From NCBI RefSeq assembly GCF_015644665.1, contig NZ_JADOBQ010000002.1, positions 372,001-436,000 on the forward strand: a DNA stretch of 64,000 bases, in the 5' to 3' direction. This stretch comes from Roseobacter sp. MH60115. GTDB lineage: Bacteria > Pseudomonadota > Alphaproteobacteria > Rhodobacterales > Rhodobacteraceae. Position numbers and translations under genes: made by a program. Under the pieces are notes generated by a model that searched no databases, was not told the DNA's origin, and saw only the letters and a list, made by a program, of their open reading frames with translations. This document shows positions 9,954 through 18,169 of the stretch, in pieces (position 1 is the first letter of the stretch; every line of letters begins with the position of its first letter).

Positions 9954-11129
9954 ATGGCAAAGGCAAAGTTTGAACGTACGAAACCGCACGTAAACATCGG
10001 CACGATTGGTCACGTTGACCACGGCAAGACGACGCTGACGGCTGCGATCACGAAGTATTTTGGCGATTTTCAAGCCTACGACCAGATCGACGGCGCGCCG
10101 GAAGAGAAAGCCCGCGGGATCACCATTTCCACAGCACACGTGGAATATGAGACCGACGCGCGTCACTACGCGCATGTCGACTGCCCCGGCCACGCGGACT
10201 ACGTGAAAAACATGATCACCGGTGCCGCCCAGATGGACGGCGCGATCCTGGTGGTGAACGCCGCCGACGGCCCGATGCCGCAAACGCGCGAGCACATCCT
10301 GCTGGGCCGCCAGGTGGGCATCCCGACGATGGTTGTCTACATGAACAAGGTCGACCAGGTCGACGACGACGAGCTGCTGGAGCTGGTCGAGATGGAAATC
10401 CGCGAGCTGCTGTCCTCCTACGAGTACCCCGGCGACGACATCCCCGTCATCCCCGGCTCGGCGCTGGCGGCGATGGAAGGCAACAACCCGGAAATCGGTG
10501 AAGAATCCATCAAGAAGCTGATGGCCGCCGTCGACGAATGGATCCCGACGCCCGAGCGCGCGATCGACCAGCCGTTCCTGATGCCCGTGGAAGACGTCTT
10601 CTCGATCTCCGGTCGGGGTACGGTTGTGACCGGTCGTGTCGAGCGTGGCGTGATCAACGTGGGCGACGAGATCGAAATCGTCGGCATCAAGGACACGCAG
10701 AAAACCACCTGCACAGGCGTTGAAATGTTCCGCAAGCTGCTGGACCGCGGTGAAGCGGGCGACAACATCGGCGCGCTGCTGCGCGGCATCGACCGGGAAG
10801 CGGTTGAACGTGGCCAGGTGCTCTGCAAGCCCGGCTCCGTGACCCCGCACACCAAGTTCGAGGCCGAAGCCTACATCCTGACCAAGGATGAGGGCGGCCG
10901 TCACACGCCGTTCTTCGCGAACTACCGCCCGCAGTTCTACTTCCGGACCACCGACGTGACCGGCACGGTTCAGCTGAACGAAGGCACCGAGATGGTGATG
11001 CCGGGCGACAACGTGTCCTTTGGCGTTGAGCTGATCGCGCCGATCGCGATGGAAAACGGTCTGCGTTTTGCGATCCGCGAAGGCGGTCGCACCGTCGGCG
11101 CCGGCGTGGTGTCCAAAATCACCGAGTAA
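9954..11129 (+). CDS. tuf: Elongation factor Tu (copy 1)
   Basis: 391 residues. EF-Tu carries aminoacyl-tRNA to the ribosome A-site as a GTP complex. The P-loop GHVDHGKT is at residues 19-26, followed by the DCPGH switch II and the NKVD base-recognition motif, then the two beta-barrel domains. The protein is identical to copy 2 at 33502, and the DNA appears identical from 9950 to 11134. Position upstream of tRNA-Trp and secE matches tufB of other proteobacteria. Its Shine-Dalgarno is poor (AGGG about 13 bases upstream), unlike copy 2. Confidence 0.98.
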   Translation: MAKAKFERTKPHVNIGTIGHVDHGKTTLTAAITKYFGDFQAYDQIDGAPEEKARGITISTAHVEYETDARHYAHVDCPGHADYVKNMITGAAQMDGAILVVNAADGPMPQTREHILLGRQVGIPTMVVYMNKVDQVDDDELLELVEMEIRELLSSYEYPGDDIPVIPGSALAAMEGNNPEIGEESIKKLMAAVDEWIPTPERAIDQPFLMPVEDVFSISGRGTVVTGRVERGVINVGDEIEIVGIKDTQKTTCTGVEMFRKLLDRGEAGDNIGALLRGIDREAVERGQVLCKPGSVTPHTKFEAEAYILTKDEGGRHTPFFANYRPQFYFRTTDVTGTVQLNEGTEMVMPGDNVSFGVELIAPIAMENGLRFAIREGGRTVGAGVVSKITE

Positions 11130-11181
11130 CCGCGGCACGGCCGCCGGGCGGGCAAACGGGCCCGCGCGTGCTTTGAGACAA

Positions 11182-11218
11182 AAAAGAGCCACCGGATCTC
11201 CGGTGGCTCTTTTGCTGT
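11182..11218 (+). terminator. Intrinsic terminator after tuf-1
   Basis: Inverted repeat 11182-11196 with 11199-11213 (AAAAGAGCCACCGGA and its complement) ending in TTTT. This would end tuf-1 transcription before the tRNA-Trp/secE unit. Confidence 0.88.
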
Positions 11219-11287
11219 GTTGCGCGGCTTCAAAGGCCAGCCGCAACACCAGGCCCCGATCATGCCCGGCTGCGGGAACCTGCTAGG

Positions 11288-11437
11288 TCAGTATCGCACG
11301 ACGTTGGGCGCAGCCATGAATTGAACAGAGTCACCCGGGCCTATGGTGGTACCGGTGAGAGGGTATTGGCTCTGGTTCGCGCAGCCTGCCAGGATAATTC
11401 CGGCACCGGCGATGAATGAGATAAATTTCATATGCAT
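11288..11437 (-). CDS. Small putative lipoprotein
   Basis: 49 residues from the ATG at 11437, placed 8 bases after AAGGA; a second ATG follows at 11431. It is short but has a full type II signal peptide (hydrophobic 'FISFIAGAGIILAGC', lipidated Cys 19) and about 30 mature residues ('ANQSQYPLTGTTIGPGDSVQ'). Small lipoproteins of this kind are common in roseobacters; no function is known to me. Its DNA is visibly richer in A/T than the neighbouring ribosomal genes. Confidence 0.6.
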   Translation of the reverse strand: MHMKFISFIAGAGIILAGCANQSQYPLTGTTIGPGDSVQFMAAPNVVRY

Positions 11438-11667
11438 AATGATCGTCCTTAAAATATACCGGGACACCAATTCCGGCGGGTCGTTGAATGCGCTTTTGAA
11501 ACGCTGGGACAGTACCGCTAATAGCGCTGCCTAAACCGACATTCTCAGTTGGGTGCCATTGCGTCAGTGAAGCGGATCACAGTCGTTAGGATTTTTTAAA
11601 ATTTGTTGATTTTCTTACCTGTGCAATTCGGTAAAAGGCTCTTAGCGCAGCCTTGCAGAGTGAGTTC

Positions 11668-12324
11668 ATGAGTTTCCCGTCGCCAGACACAGTCCATCCC
11701 GTCACGCTGCCGGATGGCAGCAAGCTGCCCAACAATGTCTTTTTGAAAGCGGTCATCGATCATCCGCGCATCGACGTCGGGGAGTACACTTACGCCAATG
11801 ATTTCGACCCGCCTGCGGAGCTGTCTGGCTGGGCGGGTCGGATCGCGCCCTATCTTTTCCCGATGTCCAGCGACAGGCTGATCATCGGCAAGTTCGGGCA
11901 GTTTGCCCACGGTGTTCGGTTCATCACCCATGGGGCCAATCATGACATGCGGGGGTTTTCGACTTTCCCCTTTGCCATTCACGATCCCGATAGATTTGGC
12001 GCCTACGCAAACGCATTGCCGCAGGGGCGTGATACAGTTGTGGGCCATGACGTCTGGATCGGCGCAGATGCACGGGTATTGCCGGGCGCACAGATCGGAT
12101 CTGGTGTCATTATCGGTACGGGTGCGGTCGTCGGCGGTACAATCCCGGATTACAGCGTGGTGGTGGGCAATCCCGGTAAGGTGATCCGTCTCCGCTTCGA
12201 TCCCGGCGTGATTGCCCGGTTGCTTGATCTGGCGTGGTGGGACTGGCCGATTGAACAGATCACGGCCCATGAGGCGCTGATTACGGGTGCGGATATCGAT
12301 GCGCTGGAAGCGGTGGCAGGATAA
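11668..12324 (+). CDS. CatB-type hexapeptide O-acetyltransferase
   Basis: 218 residues from the ATG at 11668; an in-frame TTG at 11653 is less likely. The protein has the left-handed beta-helix hexapeptide pattern ('IGKFGQFAHGVRF', 'GHDVWIGADARVLPGAQIGS', 'GTGAVVGGTIPDYSVVVGNP') and the 'GANHDMRGFSTFPF' loop of xenobiotic acetyltransferases, which carries the catalytic His. Members such as Vat(D) and CatB move acetyl from acetyl-CoA to antibiotics, but most chromosomal relatives have unknown acceptors. It lies between tuf-1 and tRNA-Trp. Confidence 0.92.
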   Translation: MSFPSPDTVHPVTLPDGSKLPNNVFLKAVIDHPRIDVGEYTYANDFDPPAELSGWAGRIAPYLFPMSSDRLIIGKFGQFAHGVRFITHGANHDMRGFSTFPFAIHDPDRFGAYANALPQGRDTVVGHDVWIGADARVLPGAQIGSGVIIGTGAVVGGTIPDYSVVVGNPGKVIRLRFDPGVIARLLDLAWWDWPIEQITAHEALITGADIDALEAVAG

Positions 12325-12363
12325 TCGCACGCCTATTTTCTGGTTTTGACCTTGCGATCCCTC

Positions 12364-12392
12364 TTGAACCCGGCCGCTTTTCCGACTACGCC
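12364..12392 (+). promoter_or_regulatory. Probable promoter of tRNA-Trp/secE/nusG
   Basis: TTGAAC at 12364-12369, a 17-base spacer and TACGCC at 12387-12392 place the start near 12399, six bases before the tRNA 5' end. That position is right for a tRNA-headed transcript. Confidence 0.55.
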
Positions 12393-12404
12393 ATCCCCCG
12401 GCAT

Positions 12405-12480
12405 AGGGGTTTAGCTCAGTTGGTAGAGCATCGGTCTCCAAAACCGAGGGTCGTGGGTTCGAGTCCCTCAGCCCCTGCCA
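12405..12480 (+). tRNA. trnW: tRNA-Trp (anticodon CCA)
   Basis: 76 bases. The acceptor stem AGGGGTT pairs with AGCCCCT with one G-U, the D arm is GCTCAGTTGGTAGAGC, the anticodon stem TCGGT/ACCGA encloses CTCCAAA, so the anticodon is CCA, and the T arm is GTGGG TTCGAGT CCCTC. The CCA end is encoded (12478-12480). tRNA-Trp directly before secE-nusG is the usual alphaproteobacterial order. Confidence 0.97.
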
Positions 12481-12628
12481 GTTCTCCCGCTTTTGGCTTT
12501 GTTGGCAAATGATGTTTCTACGCGCCATTTCGCGTTGTTCAGAGGACGCATGCCGGGGCGGTGTCCTCTTGAAATCCTCGGCTTTGGCCGTTATGTCGCC
12601 TAGATCGTTACCTTGAAAGAGATGCCCA

Positions 12629-12826
12629 ATGGCCACCACCAATCCGCTTCAGTTCATTCAGCAGGTTCGCGCAGAAGTCGCGAAGGTGGTCTGGCCGACC
12701 CGGCGCGAAGTCATGCTGACCACGGTGATGGTCTTTATCCTCGCTGCGCTGACGGCCATCTTCTTTGCAACCGTCGACATCATCATCCGTGGCGGACTGC
12801 AGGCTGTCCTGAACATGTTTGGCTGA
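12629..12826 (+). CDS. secE: Preprotein translocase subunit SecE
   Basis: 65 residues, the single-helix short form normal in alphaproteobacteria. 'FIQQVRAEVAKVVWPTRREV' is the conserved amphipathic segment and is followed by one membrane helix (TTVMVFILAALTAIFFATVD). SecE clamps SecY in the inner-membrane translocon; secY itself lies at 52206. It sits between tRNA-Trp and nusG as expected. Confidence 0.96.
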   Translation: MATTNPLQFIQQVRAEVAKVVWPTRREVMLTTVMVFILAALTAIFFATVDIIIRGGLQAVLNMFG

Positions 12827-12854
12827 GGCTGAACCGGACGTCTAAAAAACCCAA

Positions 12855-12916
12855 ACGCCCCCTTGAAACATTGGCCTGTGCGGAGTATCCCGCACACCTG
12901 ACCTGAACGGGGGCGT
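12855..12916 (+). other. Nested inverted repeat between secE and nusG
   Basis: An outer stem (12855-12862 with 12909-12916, ACGCCCCC) encloses a perfect 7-base inner hairpin (12877-12883 with 12890-12896, TGTGCGG, loop AGTATC). There is no T-run, so it is not a standard terminator. It could be an RNA processing or regulatory structure in the secE-nusG mRNA. Confidence 0.5.
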
Positions 12917-13033
12917 GCGGCGATTCGAGTTGCGCGCCGATTTTTTGTTTAAAGTCAGCGGGCTAAGTGTCTGAAAGACAGTGGAATTTTTGCGCTGCAC
13001 ATGGCGCGCGACAGGACAGGGACCAAGGATCAG

Positions 13034-13567
13034 ATGGCAAAACGGTGGTATTCGGTCAGTGTTCTGTCGAACTTCGAAAAGAAGATCGCGGAGCAAATCC
13101 GTACATCCGTGACCGAGCAGGGCCTGGAAGAGCAGATCGACGAGGTTCTGGTTCCGACCGAAGAGGTGATTGAAGTGCGCCGCGGCAAGAAGGTGACGAC
13201 CGAGCGTCGCTTCATGCCGGGGTATGTGCTGGTGCATATGGAGATGTCGGATCAGGGCTACCACCTGATCAACTCCATCAACCGCGTCACCGGTTTCCTG
13301 GGCCCGCAGGGGCGCCCGATGCCGATGCGCGATGCCGAAGTGAACGCGATCCTGAACCGGGTTCAGGAAGGCGAAGAAGCGCCGCGTACGCTCATCCATT
13401 TCGAGGTGGGTGAGAAGGTTAAAGTGGCCGACGGTCCGTTCGAGGACTTCGACGGCATGATTGAAGAGGTCGATGATGAGAACCAGCGCCTGAAGGTGTC
13501 GGTGTCGATCTTTGGCCGGGAGACCCCGGTCGAGCTGGAATTCACCCAGGTCAACAAGCAGACCTGA
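13034..13567 (+). CDS. nusG: Transcription termination/antitermination factor NusG
   Basis: 177 residues from the ATG at 13034, behind AAGGA; a longer frame from 13001 is not supported. The NGN domain starts with '[20 protein letters not shown]', contains '[14 protein letters not shown]', and a KOW domain follows ('[18 protein letters not shown]'). NusG binds RNA polymerase and links it to Rho or to the leading ribosome. It precedes rplK as in most bacteria. Confidence 0.97.
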   Translation: MAKRWYSVSVLSNFEKKIAEQIRTSVTEQGLEEQIDEVLVPTEEVIEVRRGKKVTTERRFMPGYVLVHMEMSDQGYHLINSINRVTGFLGPQGRPMPMRDAEVNAILNRVQEGEEAPRTLIHFEVGEKVKVADGPFEDFDGMIEEVDDENQRLKVSVSIFGRETPVELEFTQVNKQT

Positions 13568-13625
13568 GTGTGCAAGGCGTGGGAGGCGAGGGTGCCGCGG
13601 CATCCGAACCGGACCACGACAACAA

Positions 13626-13642
13626 CGGCGGGTTTCCCGCCG
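13626..13642 (+). other. Hairpin in the rplK leader
   Basis: CGGCGGG at 13626-13632 pairs perfectly with 13636-13642 around TTT, 50 bases before rplK. In many bacteria L1 represses its own operon by binding the L11 leader; this hairpin is a candidate part of that site, by position only. Confidence 0.35.
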
Positions 13643-13691
13643 AGGAACCTGAGGCAGCGCGCTGCTGAGGGGTTGGAAAAGGAGAAGGCCA

Positions 13692-14117
13692 ATGGCCAAG
13701 AAACTTGCCGGGACCATGAAGCTTCAGGTTCCCGCCGGTCAAGCAAACCCGTCCCCGCCGGTAGGTCCGGCGCTGGGTCAGCGCGGCATCAACATCATGG
13801 AATTCTGCAAGGCGTTCAACGCCAAGACCGCAGATATGGAGCAGGGCGCCCCTTGCCCCACCGTGATCACCTACTATCAGGACAAGTCCTTCACCATGGA
13901 CATCAAGACGCCGCCCGCGTCTTACTACCTGAAGAAGGCCGCCAAGCTGAAATCCGGTGCCAAGACACCCTCGCGCGAAGTTGTGGGTCATGTGACCTCC
14001 AAGCAGGTGCGCGAGATTGCCGAAGCGAAGATGAAAGATCTCAACGCCAACTCCGTGGAAGCGGCGATGCAGATCATCCTGGGCTCCGCCCGCTCCATGG
14101 GCATCGAGGTGAAGTAA
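13692..14117 (+). CDS. rplK: 50S ribosomal protein L11
   Basis: 141 residues, normal length. The N-terminal '[20 protein letters not shown]' with the proline-rich linker and the C-terminal 23S rRNA-binding domain ('[20 protein letters not shown]') are intact. L11 forms the GTPase-associated centre with the L10/L12 stalk. The start has an AAGGAGAAGG site. One base separates its stop from rplA, so L11 and L1 are coupled. Confidence 0.98.
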   Translation: MAKKLAGTMKLQVPAGQANPSPPVGPALGQRGINIMEFCKAFNAKTADMEQGAPCPTVITYYQDKSFTMDIKTPPASYYLKKAAKLKSGAKTPSREVVGHVTSKQVREIAEAKMKDLNANSVEAAMQIILGSARSMGIEVK

Positions 14118-14118
14118 G

Positions 14119-14817
14119 ATGGCAAAGCTTGGAAAAAGAACCCGCGCCGCGCGTGAAGCTTTCGCTGGCAAAGAGAATGTAACCGTTGAAGAGGCCGTTG
14201 CGCTGATCAAGGGAAATTCGGGTGTGAAGTTCGACGAAACCGTCGAGATCGCCCTGAACCTTGGCGTTGACCCACGCCACGCAGACCAGATGGTCCGCGG
14301 TGTGGTGGGCCTGCCCAACGGCACCGGTAAATCCGTGCGCGTGGCTGTATTTGCCCGCGGCCCGAAGGCCGAAGAAGCCGAGAAGGCTGGTGCGGATATC
14401 GTTGGTGCCGAAGACCTGATGGAAACCGTGCAAAGCGGCAAGATCGAATTTGATCGCTGCATCGCCACGCCGGACATGATGCCCATCGTCGGTCGTCTGG
14501 GTAAGGTGCTCGGCCCGCGCAACCTGATGCCCAACCCCAAGGTTGGCACCGTGACCATGGACGTCGAAGCTGCTGTGAAAGCGGCAAAAGGCGGTGAAGT
14601 GCAGTTCAAGGCCGAAAAAGGCGGCGTTGTGCACGCCGGTGTTGGCAAACTGTCCTTTGACGAAGCCAAGCTGGTGGAAAACATCCGTGCCTTTGTCGGT
14701 GCCGTGTCCAAAGCGAAGCCAACAGGCTCCAAAGGCACATACATGAAGAAAATCGCGCTGAGCTCCACCATGGGCCCTGGCGTTTCCGTTTCGGTTGATA
14801 ACGCCGTCACCGAGTAA
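14119..14817 (+). CDS. rplA: 50S ribosomal protein L1
   Basis: 232 residues. The signature '[20 protein letters not shown]' continuing into '[15 protein letters not shown]' is diagnostic. L1 builds the stalk by which deacylated tRNA leaves the ribosome and usually represses translation of rplK-rplA. A REP-like inverted repeat begins directly after its stop codon, and an unusually long gap follows before rplJ. Confidence 0.98.
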   Translation: MAKLGKRTRAAREAFAGKENVTVEEAVALIKGNSGVKFDETVEIALNLGVDPRHADQMVRGVVGLPNGTGKSVRVAVFARGPKAEEAEKAGADIVGAEDLMETVQSGKIEFDRCIATPDMMPIVGRLGKVLGPRNLMPNPKVGTVTMDVEAAVKAAKGGEVQFKAEKGGVVHAGVGKLSFDEAKLVENIRAFVGAVSKAKPTGSKGTYMKKIALSSTMGPGVSVSVDNAVTE

Positions 14818-14820
14818 ACA

Positions 14821-14874
14821 GGTAGGGTGGGCTTCAGCCCACCGTGCCATCCGAATTTGGCGGGGCGACCCGCC
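14821..14874 (+). repeat. REP-like palindromic element after rplA
   Basis: Two adjacent hairpins: GGTGGGCT/AGCCCACC (14826-14833 with 14836-14843) and GGCGGG/CCCGCC (14859-14864 with 14869-14874). The 25 bases from 14821 match 49856-49880, after rplR, at 22 positions, so both seem to be copies of one dispersed element. Confidence 0.6.
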
Positions 14875-14889
14875 AGATAGGCAGGGCCA

Positions 14890-15088
14890 GACGATCGGCC
14901 TTGCTTCTGTCCGAGACGGAGGGTGTGGGGTACCTCACATAATTCCTTCCTGAGATGGGAAACGAGAGAATTCGGCCTTCGGGCGGTTTTGGTCTCGGGA
15001 CCCTGAATTGGACCCGAAACGAGGGGCAGACCATCGCCTCTCTAAACTGAGCCGGGTGGGGCAACCTACCCAATTTTGGAGTGAAACT
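14890..15088 (+). promoter_or_regulatory. Probable L10 leader of rplJL
   Basis: About 200 gene-free bases with several short dyads, such as TCGGG/CCCGA around 14994-15018 and GGGTGGG/CCTACCC near 15053-15069. By position this is where the L10(L12)4-binding leader lies in other bacteria. I did not fold it in full, so the exact limits are uncertain. Confidence 0.4.
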
Positions 15089-15604
15089 GTGGATAGAGCA
15101 CAAAAAGAACAGCTGGTCGACGAACTCGGCCAGATCTTTGAAAGCTCTGGCGTCGTTGTGGTTAGCCACTATGCCGGTCTGACAGTTGCTGAAATGCAGG
15201 ACCTGCGCGCCAAAGCACGCGAAGCGGGTGGGTCTGTGCGTGTTGCCAAAAACAGGCTCGCCAAGATCGCCCTTGAGGGCAAGCCATGCGCAAGCATTGC
15301 TGACCTTCTGTCGGGTATGACCGTTCTGACCTATTCTGAGGATCCTGTGGCCGCGGCCAAGGTGGCTCAGGACTACGCCAAGGGCAATGACAAGTTCGTC
15401 ATCCTCGGCGGTGCCATGGGGGAGAACGCGTTGGACGTCGCCGGTGTCGAAGCCGTGTCCAAAATGCCATCGCGCGAGGAGCTTATTGCTACCATCGCTG
15501 GCATGCTGGGCGCACCTGCATCGAACATCGCCGGGGCCATTGGCGCACCTGCAAGCAACATCGCATCCATCTTGTCCACCATCGAGGACAAGGCGGCTGC
15601 TTGA
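15089..15604 (+). CDS. rplJ: 50S ribosomal protein L10
   Basis: 171 residues from the GTG at 15089, 9 bases after GGAG; the frame is open further upstream but '[17 protein letters not shown]' is the normal L10 N-terminus. L10 anchors L7/L12 dimers to the ribosome. '[14 protein letters not shown]' and '[13 protein letters not shown]' are typical. The C-terminal L12-binding helix is preceded by an 8-residue unit, GAPASNIA, present twice in a row, which I believe is usual in Rhodobacteraceae. Confidence 0.96.
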   Translation: MDRAQKEQLVDELGQIFESSGVVVVSHYAGLTVAEMQDLRAKAREAGGSVRVAKNRLAKIALEGKPCASIADLLSGMTVLTYSEDPVAAAKVAQDYAKGNDKFVILGGAMGENALDVAGVEAVSKMPSREELIATIAGMLGAPASNIAGAIGAPASNIASILSTIEDKAAA

Positions 15605-15677
15605 AGCATCGTCAAATCGGCGTCGGGTTGAATGCACGACGTTGGAACACACATATCGTTAACGGAAAGAGCTAAAC

Positions 15678-16052
15678 ATGGCTGATCTGAAAAAACTGGC
15701 AGAAGAGATCGTTGGTCTGACCCTGCTTGAAGCACAAGAACTGAAAACCATCCTCAAAGACGAGTACGGCATCGAGCCCGCAGCAGGCGGCGCAGTGATG
15801 ATGGCTGGTCCTGCAGACGGTGCTGGCGCCGCTGAAGAGGAAAAAACAGAATTCGACGTCGTTCTGAAGAACGCGGGCGCGTCGAAAATCAACGTGATCA
15901 AAGAAGTGCGCGGCATCACCGGTCTGGGCCTGAAAGAAGCCAAAGACCTCGTGGAAGCGGGCGGCAAGATCAAAGAAGGCGTCGACAAAGCCGAAGCCGA
16001 AGAGATCAAAGGCAAGCTGGAAGCAGCTGGCGCCGAGGTCGAACTGGCCTAA
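15678..16052 (+). CDS. rplL: 50S ribosomal protein L7/L12
   Basis: 124 residues. The N-terminal dimerisation helices, an Ala/Gly-rich hinge (residues about 35-52) and the compact C-terminal factor-binding domain ('[20 protein letters not shown]') are all present. L12 recruits the translational GTPases. In most bacteria rpoB follows directly; here two accessory genes and a strong terminator intervene. Confidence 0.98.
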   Translation: MADLKKLAEEIVGLTLLEAQELKTILKDEYGIEPAAGGAVMMAGPADGAGAAEEEKTEFDVVLKNAGASKINVIKEVRGITGLGLKEAKDLVEAGGKIKEGVDKAEAEEIKGKLEAAGAEVELA

Positions 16053-16058
16053 GCGGTT

Positions 16059-16120
16059 CGGAGGCAAAGGCCTCCGGTCGAAACATTGGGGGCGCTCCGC
16101 AGGTCGGAGCGCCCCTTTTT
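16059..16120 (+). terminator. Double hairpin and terminator after rplL
   Basis: A small hairpin (16059-16065 with 16070-16076, CGGAGGC) is followed by a perfect 11-base stem (16089-16099 with 16105-16115, GGGGCGCTCCG) and TTTTT at 16116-16120. This should stop transcription of the ribosomal unit before rpoB, unlike the usual rplL-rpoB read-through. Confidence 0.88.
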
Positions 16121-16135
16121 CATGTGCGGGTGTGG

Positions 16136-16981
16136 TCAGGCCATGCCAGCATTCCGGCGCAGCAGGCGCAGGGCGCCAAGCCCGGCCAGCAGAAACCAGG
16201 CGGCAGCTGGCAGGGGGACCGGGCTGGTCTCCACGCCGGTATCGCTGAGGAATATGCCCGAGGCCGAGGTCCAGGGCACCGATGTGTCTATGCCAAGTGC
16301 GGCGGTGTTGAAAAAGTCTGCGTCTCCCTCCGTGATCAAGGTTGCGGTCAAGCCGAAATCGTAGATCCTGTCGCCACGCAGGTTGAACGACACCGACACA
16401 AGGCCTTCGCCCGCGTCAAAACTTGCCTTGGTGAAGCTTCCGCCAAAGTCGACAAGGGGATCACGGTAATCCACGAAGTCGGTTGTGGTCGCCGGGCGGC
16501 GGAACCAGTTTCCGGTAAACCTGGCCAAGTCCGACGAACCGACCCGGTCCGCGAGCAGGCTGTAGCTTGCCCGCCCACCAGCGGCCAGGGAACCGCTGAG
16601 GCGCGTGGTGAAGGTCACGCTGAAGATGTCGTTGAAACTGAGTGCGGATGCGTCAACCGAGATTGTGTCTTTTATCACCGCCAAGGTTCGGGTTGACTGA
16701 GCGGAGAAGGACCCCAGGTCAGCTCGACCGGAGCGTGCCCGCAACCGCCCGGTGGCGAGATCCCCCTCGACGTCGGCAAAGGAGGTGTTGCCGGGTGTGG
16801 TAAAGCTCACGCCTTCGGAAAAGCCAGTGCGAGGGGCAAAACTTTCGGATTTACTAATAGGAGAGGCGACGACCTGGTAAGAGATACCGAAATCGGCCGT
16901 ATTGAGCGTTGCGGCATGCGCCCCGTATGACAGGGCTGAAAGAAGTGCTGCAGAAACTATGGTTTGAAAACTCTTTGTCAC
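16136..16981 (-). CDS. VPLPA-CTERM sorting domain protein
   Basis: 281 residues from a GTG at 16981. A Sec signal peptide ('FQTIVSAALLSALSYGAHA') leads a mature beta-rich domain, and the last 27 residues (255-281) are VPLPA, a hydrophobic helix and an Arg pair. This is the VPLPA-CTERM tail, known as the substrate of a cognate exosortase, so the protein is probably sorted to the surface or exopolysaccharide. No exosortase gene is in the window. It is divergent from a LuxR-type regulator, with a perfect palindrome between them, and it interrupts rplL-rpoB. The function of the mature part is unknown. Confidence 0.88.
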   Translation of the reverse strand: MTKSFQTIVSAALLSALSYGAHAATLNTADFGISYQVVASPISKSESFAPRTGFSEGVSFTTPGNTSFADVEGDLATGRLRARSGRADLGSFSAQSTRTLAVIKDTISVDASALSFNDIFSVTFTTRLSGSLAAGGRASYSLLADRVGSSDLARFTGNWFRRPATTTDFVDYRDPLVDFGGSFTKASFDAGEGLVSVSFNLRGDRIYDFGLTATLITEGDADFFNTAALGIDTSVPWTSASGIFLSDTGVETSPVPLPAAAWFLLAGLGALRLLRRNAGMA

Positions 16982-17042
16982 TGGTTCTGTCCCAAATCGT
17001 GGATAATTCGAATTGAAATGCTACTCTGCTGCTCAGATGACG

Positions 17043-17066
17043 TCTCTAGGGCAAATGCCCTAGAGA
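17043..17066. promoter_or_regulatory. Perfect palindrome, probable operator
   Basis: TCTCTAGGGC at 17043-17052 and its exact complement at 17057-17066 around AAAT. It lies in the 120-base gap between the divergent VPLPA-CTERM and LuxR-type genes. The symmetry and position suggest a binding site for a dimeric regulator, perhaps the adjacent one. Confidence 0.6.
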
Positions 17067-17101
17067 TTTTGACCTAACTTTATTTGTATTCAGACCGATA
17101 G

Positions 17102-18169
17102 ATGGATGTCACACGGATCATAGAGTTGCAGCGGGCGCTGCTTCAGGCAGGGGGCGTCTGGAACGACCCCGAAGCGTGCCGTACCCTTGAGGACTTGCTG
17201 CGCACTGACCGGTTGTATGAGGTGGGACCCAACGACACGGCTGACGGGATTGCAGTTATGAGCCGGTCCATGGGCACCGGCCTTGCCGACGGGATCGCCG
17301 CTACCTTTCATGGCTATGACACCGGCGGTTTTTCGACCTTCGTCGATCCCTATGCCTCTTTCCTGCACCGGGTTCTGCGGTCCGCCGGGGCGGGTGCGTT
17401 CCACGATGGGCCGCTGTTTGACCCGGCGGCCCGTGAGAACACCGAGGTGCACGCAAAAGCCCTGAACCCCAACCAGATCGACCGGCAGATGGCCGCATCG
17501 ACCCCGCTGTCGGTGGGGGAGGGGATGCTGATCGCCGGATACGGCCATGTCGATGTTCCCGGCGAAGGGTCATCCGAATTCAAGTGGCTGAAGCTGCTTG
17601 AGCCCGCATTTACCGCCGGGCGCAAACTGCGCGCCGAGTTGCAGCGCTACAAGGCTGAGTGGGTCCAGGCCATGGATGCCATGCCGGTGGCCTTGTTGGT
17701 CTTCGATGCTGCGGGCACGCTAATGCACCGCAATCATTGCTTTGATGCGCTGGCGGCGACCCAGGCAGGGCTTGAGGACTGCCAGACATCAGCCGCGCAG
17801 TTGGTGGCCCGGGTGTTGCCGGGGAGCCGGCGTGACCAATACATGGCCGAGGCGCCGTTGAACGTCGTCTCGCTCGTCTCGCTTCCGGATTGCCAGGTGC
17901 GGTTGTCAGCGGCACAGGCGCCCTGGCCCCATGGCGATCCCATCTGCCTTGTGTCGGTCGAGGTGATATCGCGCGGCGAGCACTATGTCTTGACGCCCCG
18001 CGAAACGGAGGTTGCCAAGCTGCTGGCCGAGGGGCATCAGGACAAGCAGATTGCGCGCGATCTGGATATCAGTTTGCATACGGCCCGGCGCCATGTGGAA
18101 CGCGTCCTGTCCAAAACCGGTTGTCGAAACCGCACCGAAGCGGCGTTGAAACTGCGGGGCCTGCGTTAA
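17102..18169 (+). CDS. LuxR family transcriptional regulator
   Basis: 355 residues. Residues 297-355 form a LuxR/GerE helix-turn-helix ('LTPRETEVAKLLAEGHQDKQ' then IARDLDISLHTARRHVERVL). The first 150 residues are of unknown fold and about 180-250 resemble a PAS-like sensor ('DAMPVALLVFDAAGTLMHRN'). There is no phospho-receiver or obvious autoinducer domain. No Shine-Dalgarno precedes the ATG. Divergence from the VPLPA-CTERM gene and the shared palindrome suggest that it controls that gene, itself, or both; this is inference. Confidence 0.9.
   Translation: MDVTRIIELQRALLQAGGVWNDPEACRTLEDLLRTDRLYEVGPNDTADGIAVMSRSMGTGLADGIAATFHGYDTGGFSTFVDPYASFLHRVLRSAGAGAFHDGPLFDPAARENTEVHAKALNPNQIDRQMAASTPLSVGEGMLIAGYGHVDVPGEGSSEFKWLKLLEPAFTAGRKLRAELQRYKAEWVQAMDAMPVALLVFDAAGTLMHRNHCFDALAATQAGLEDCQTSAAQLVARVLPGSRRDQYMAEAPLNVVSLVSLPDCQVRLSAAQAPWPHGDPICLVSVEVISRGEHYVLTPRETEVAKLLAEGHQDKQIARDLDISLHTARRHVERVLSKTGCRNRTEAALKLRGLR

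Noticed and set aside
14897-15088. An upstream start for L10 within the leader
   Set aside because: The translation before the GTG at 15089 is not L10-like, while that GTG has a good GGAG site.
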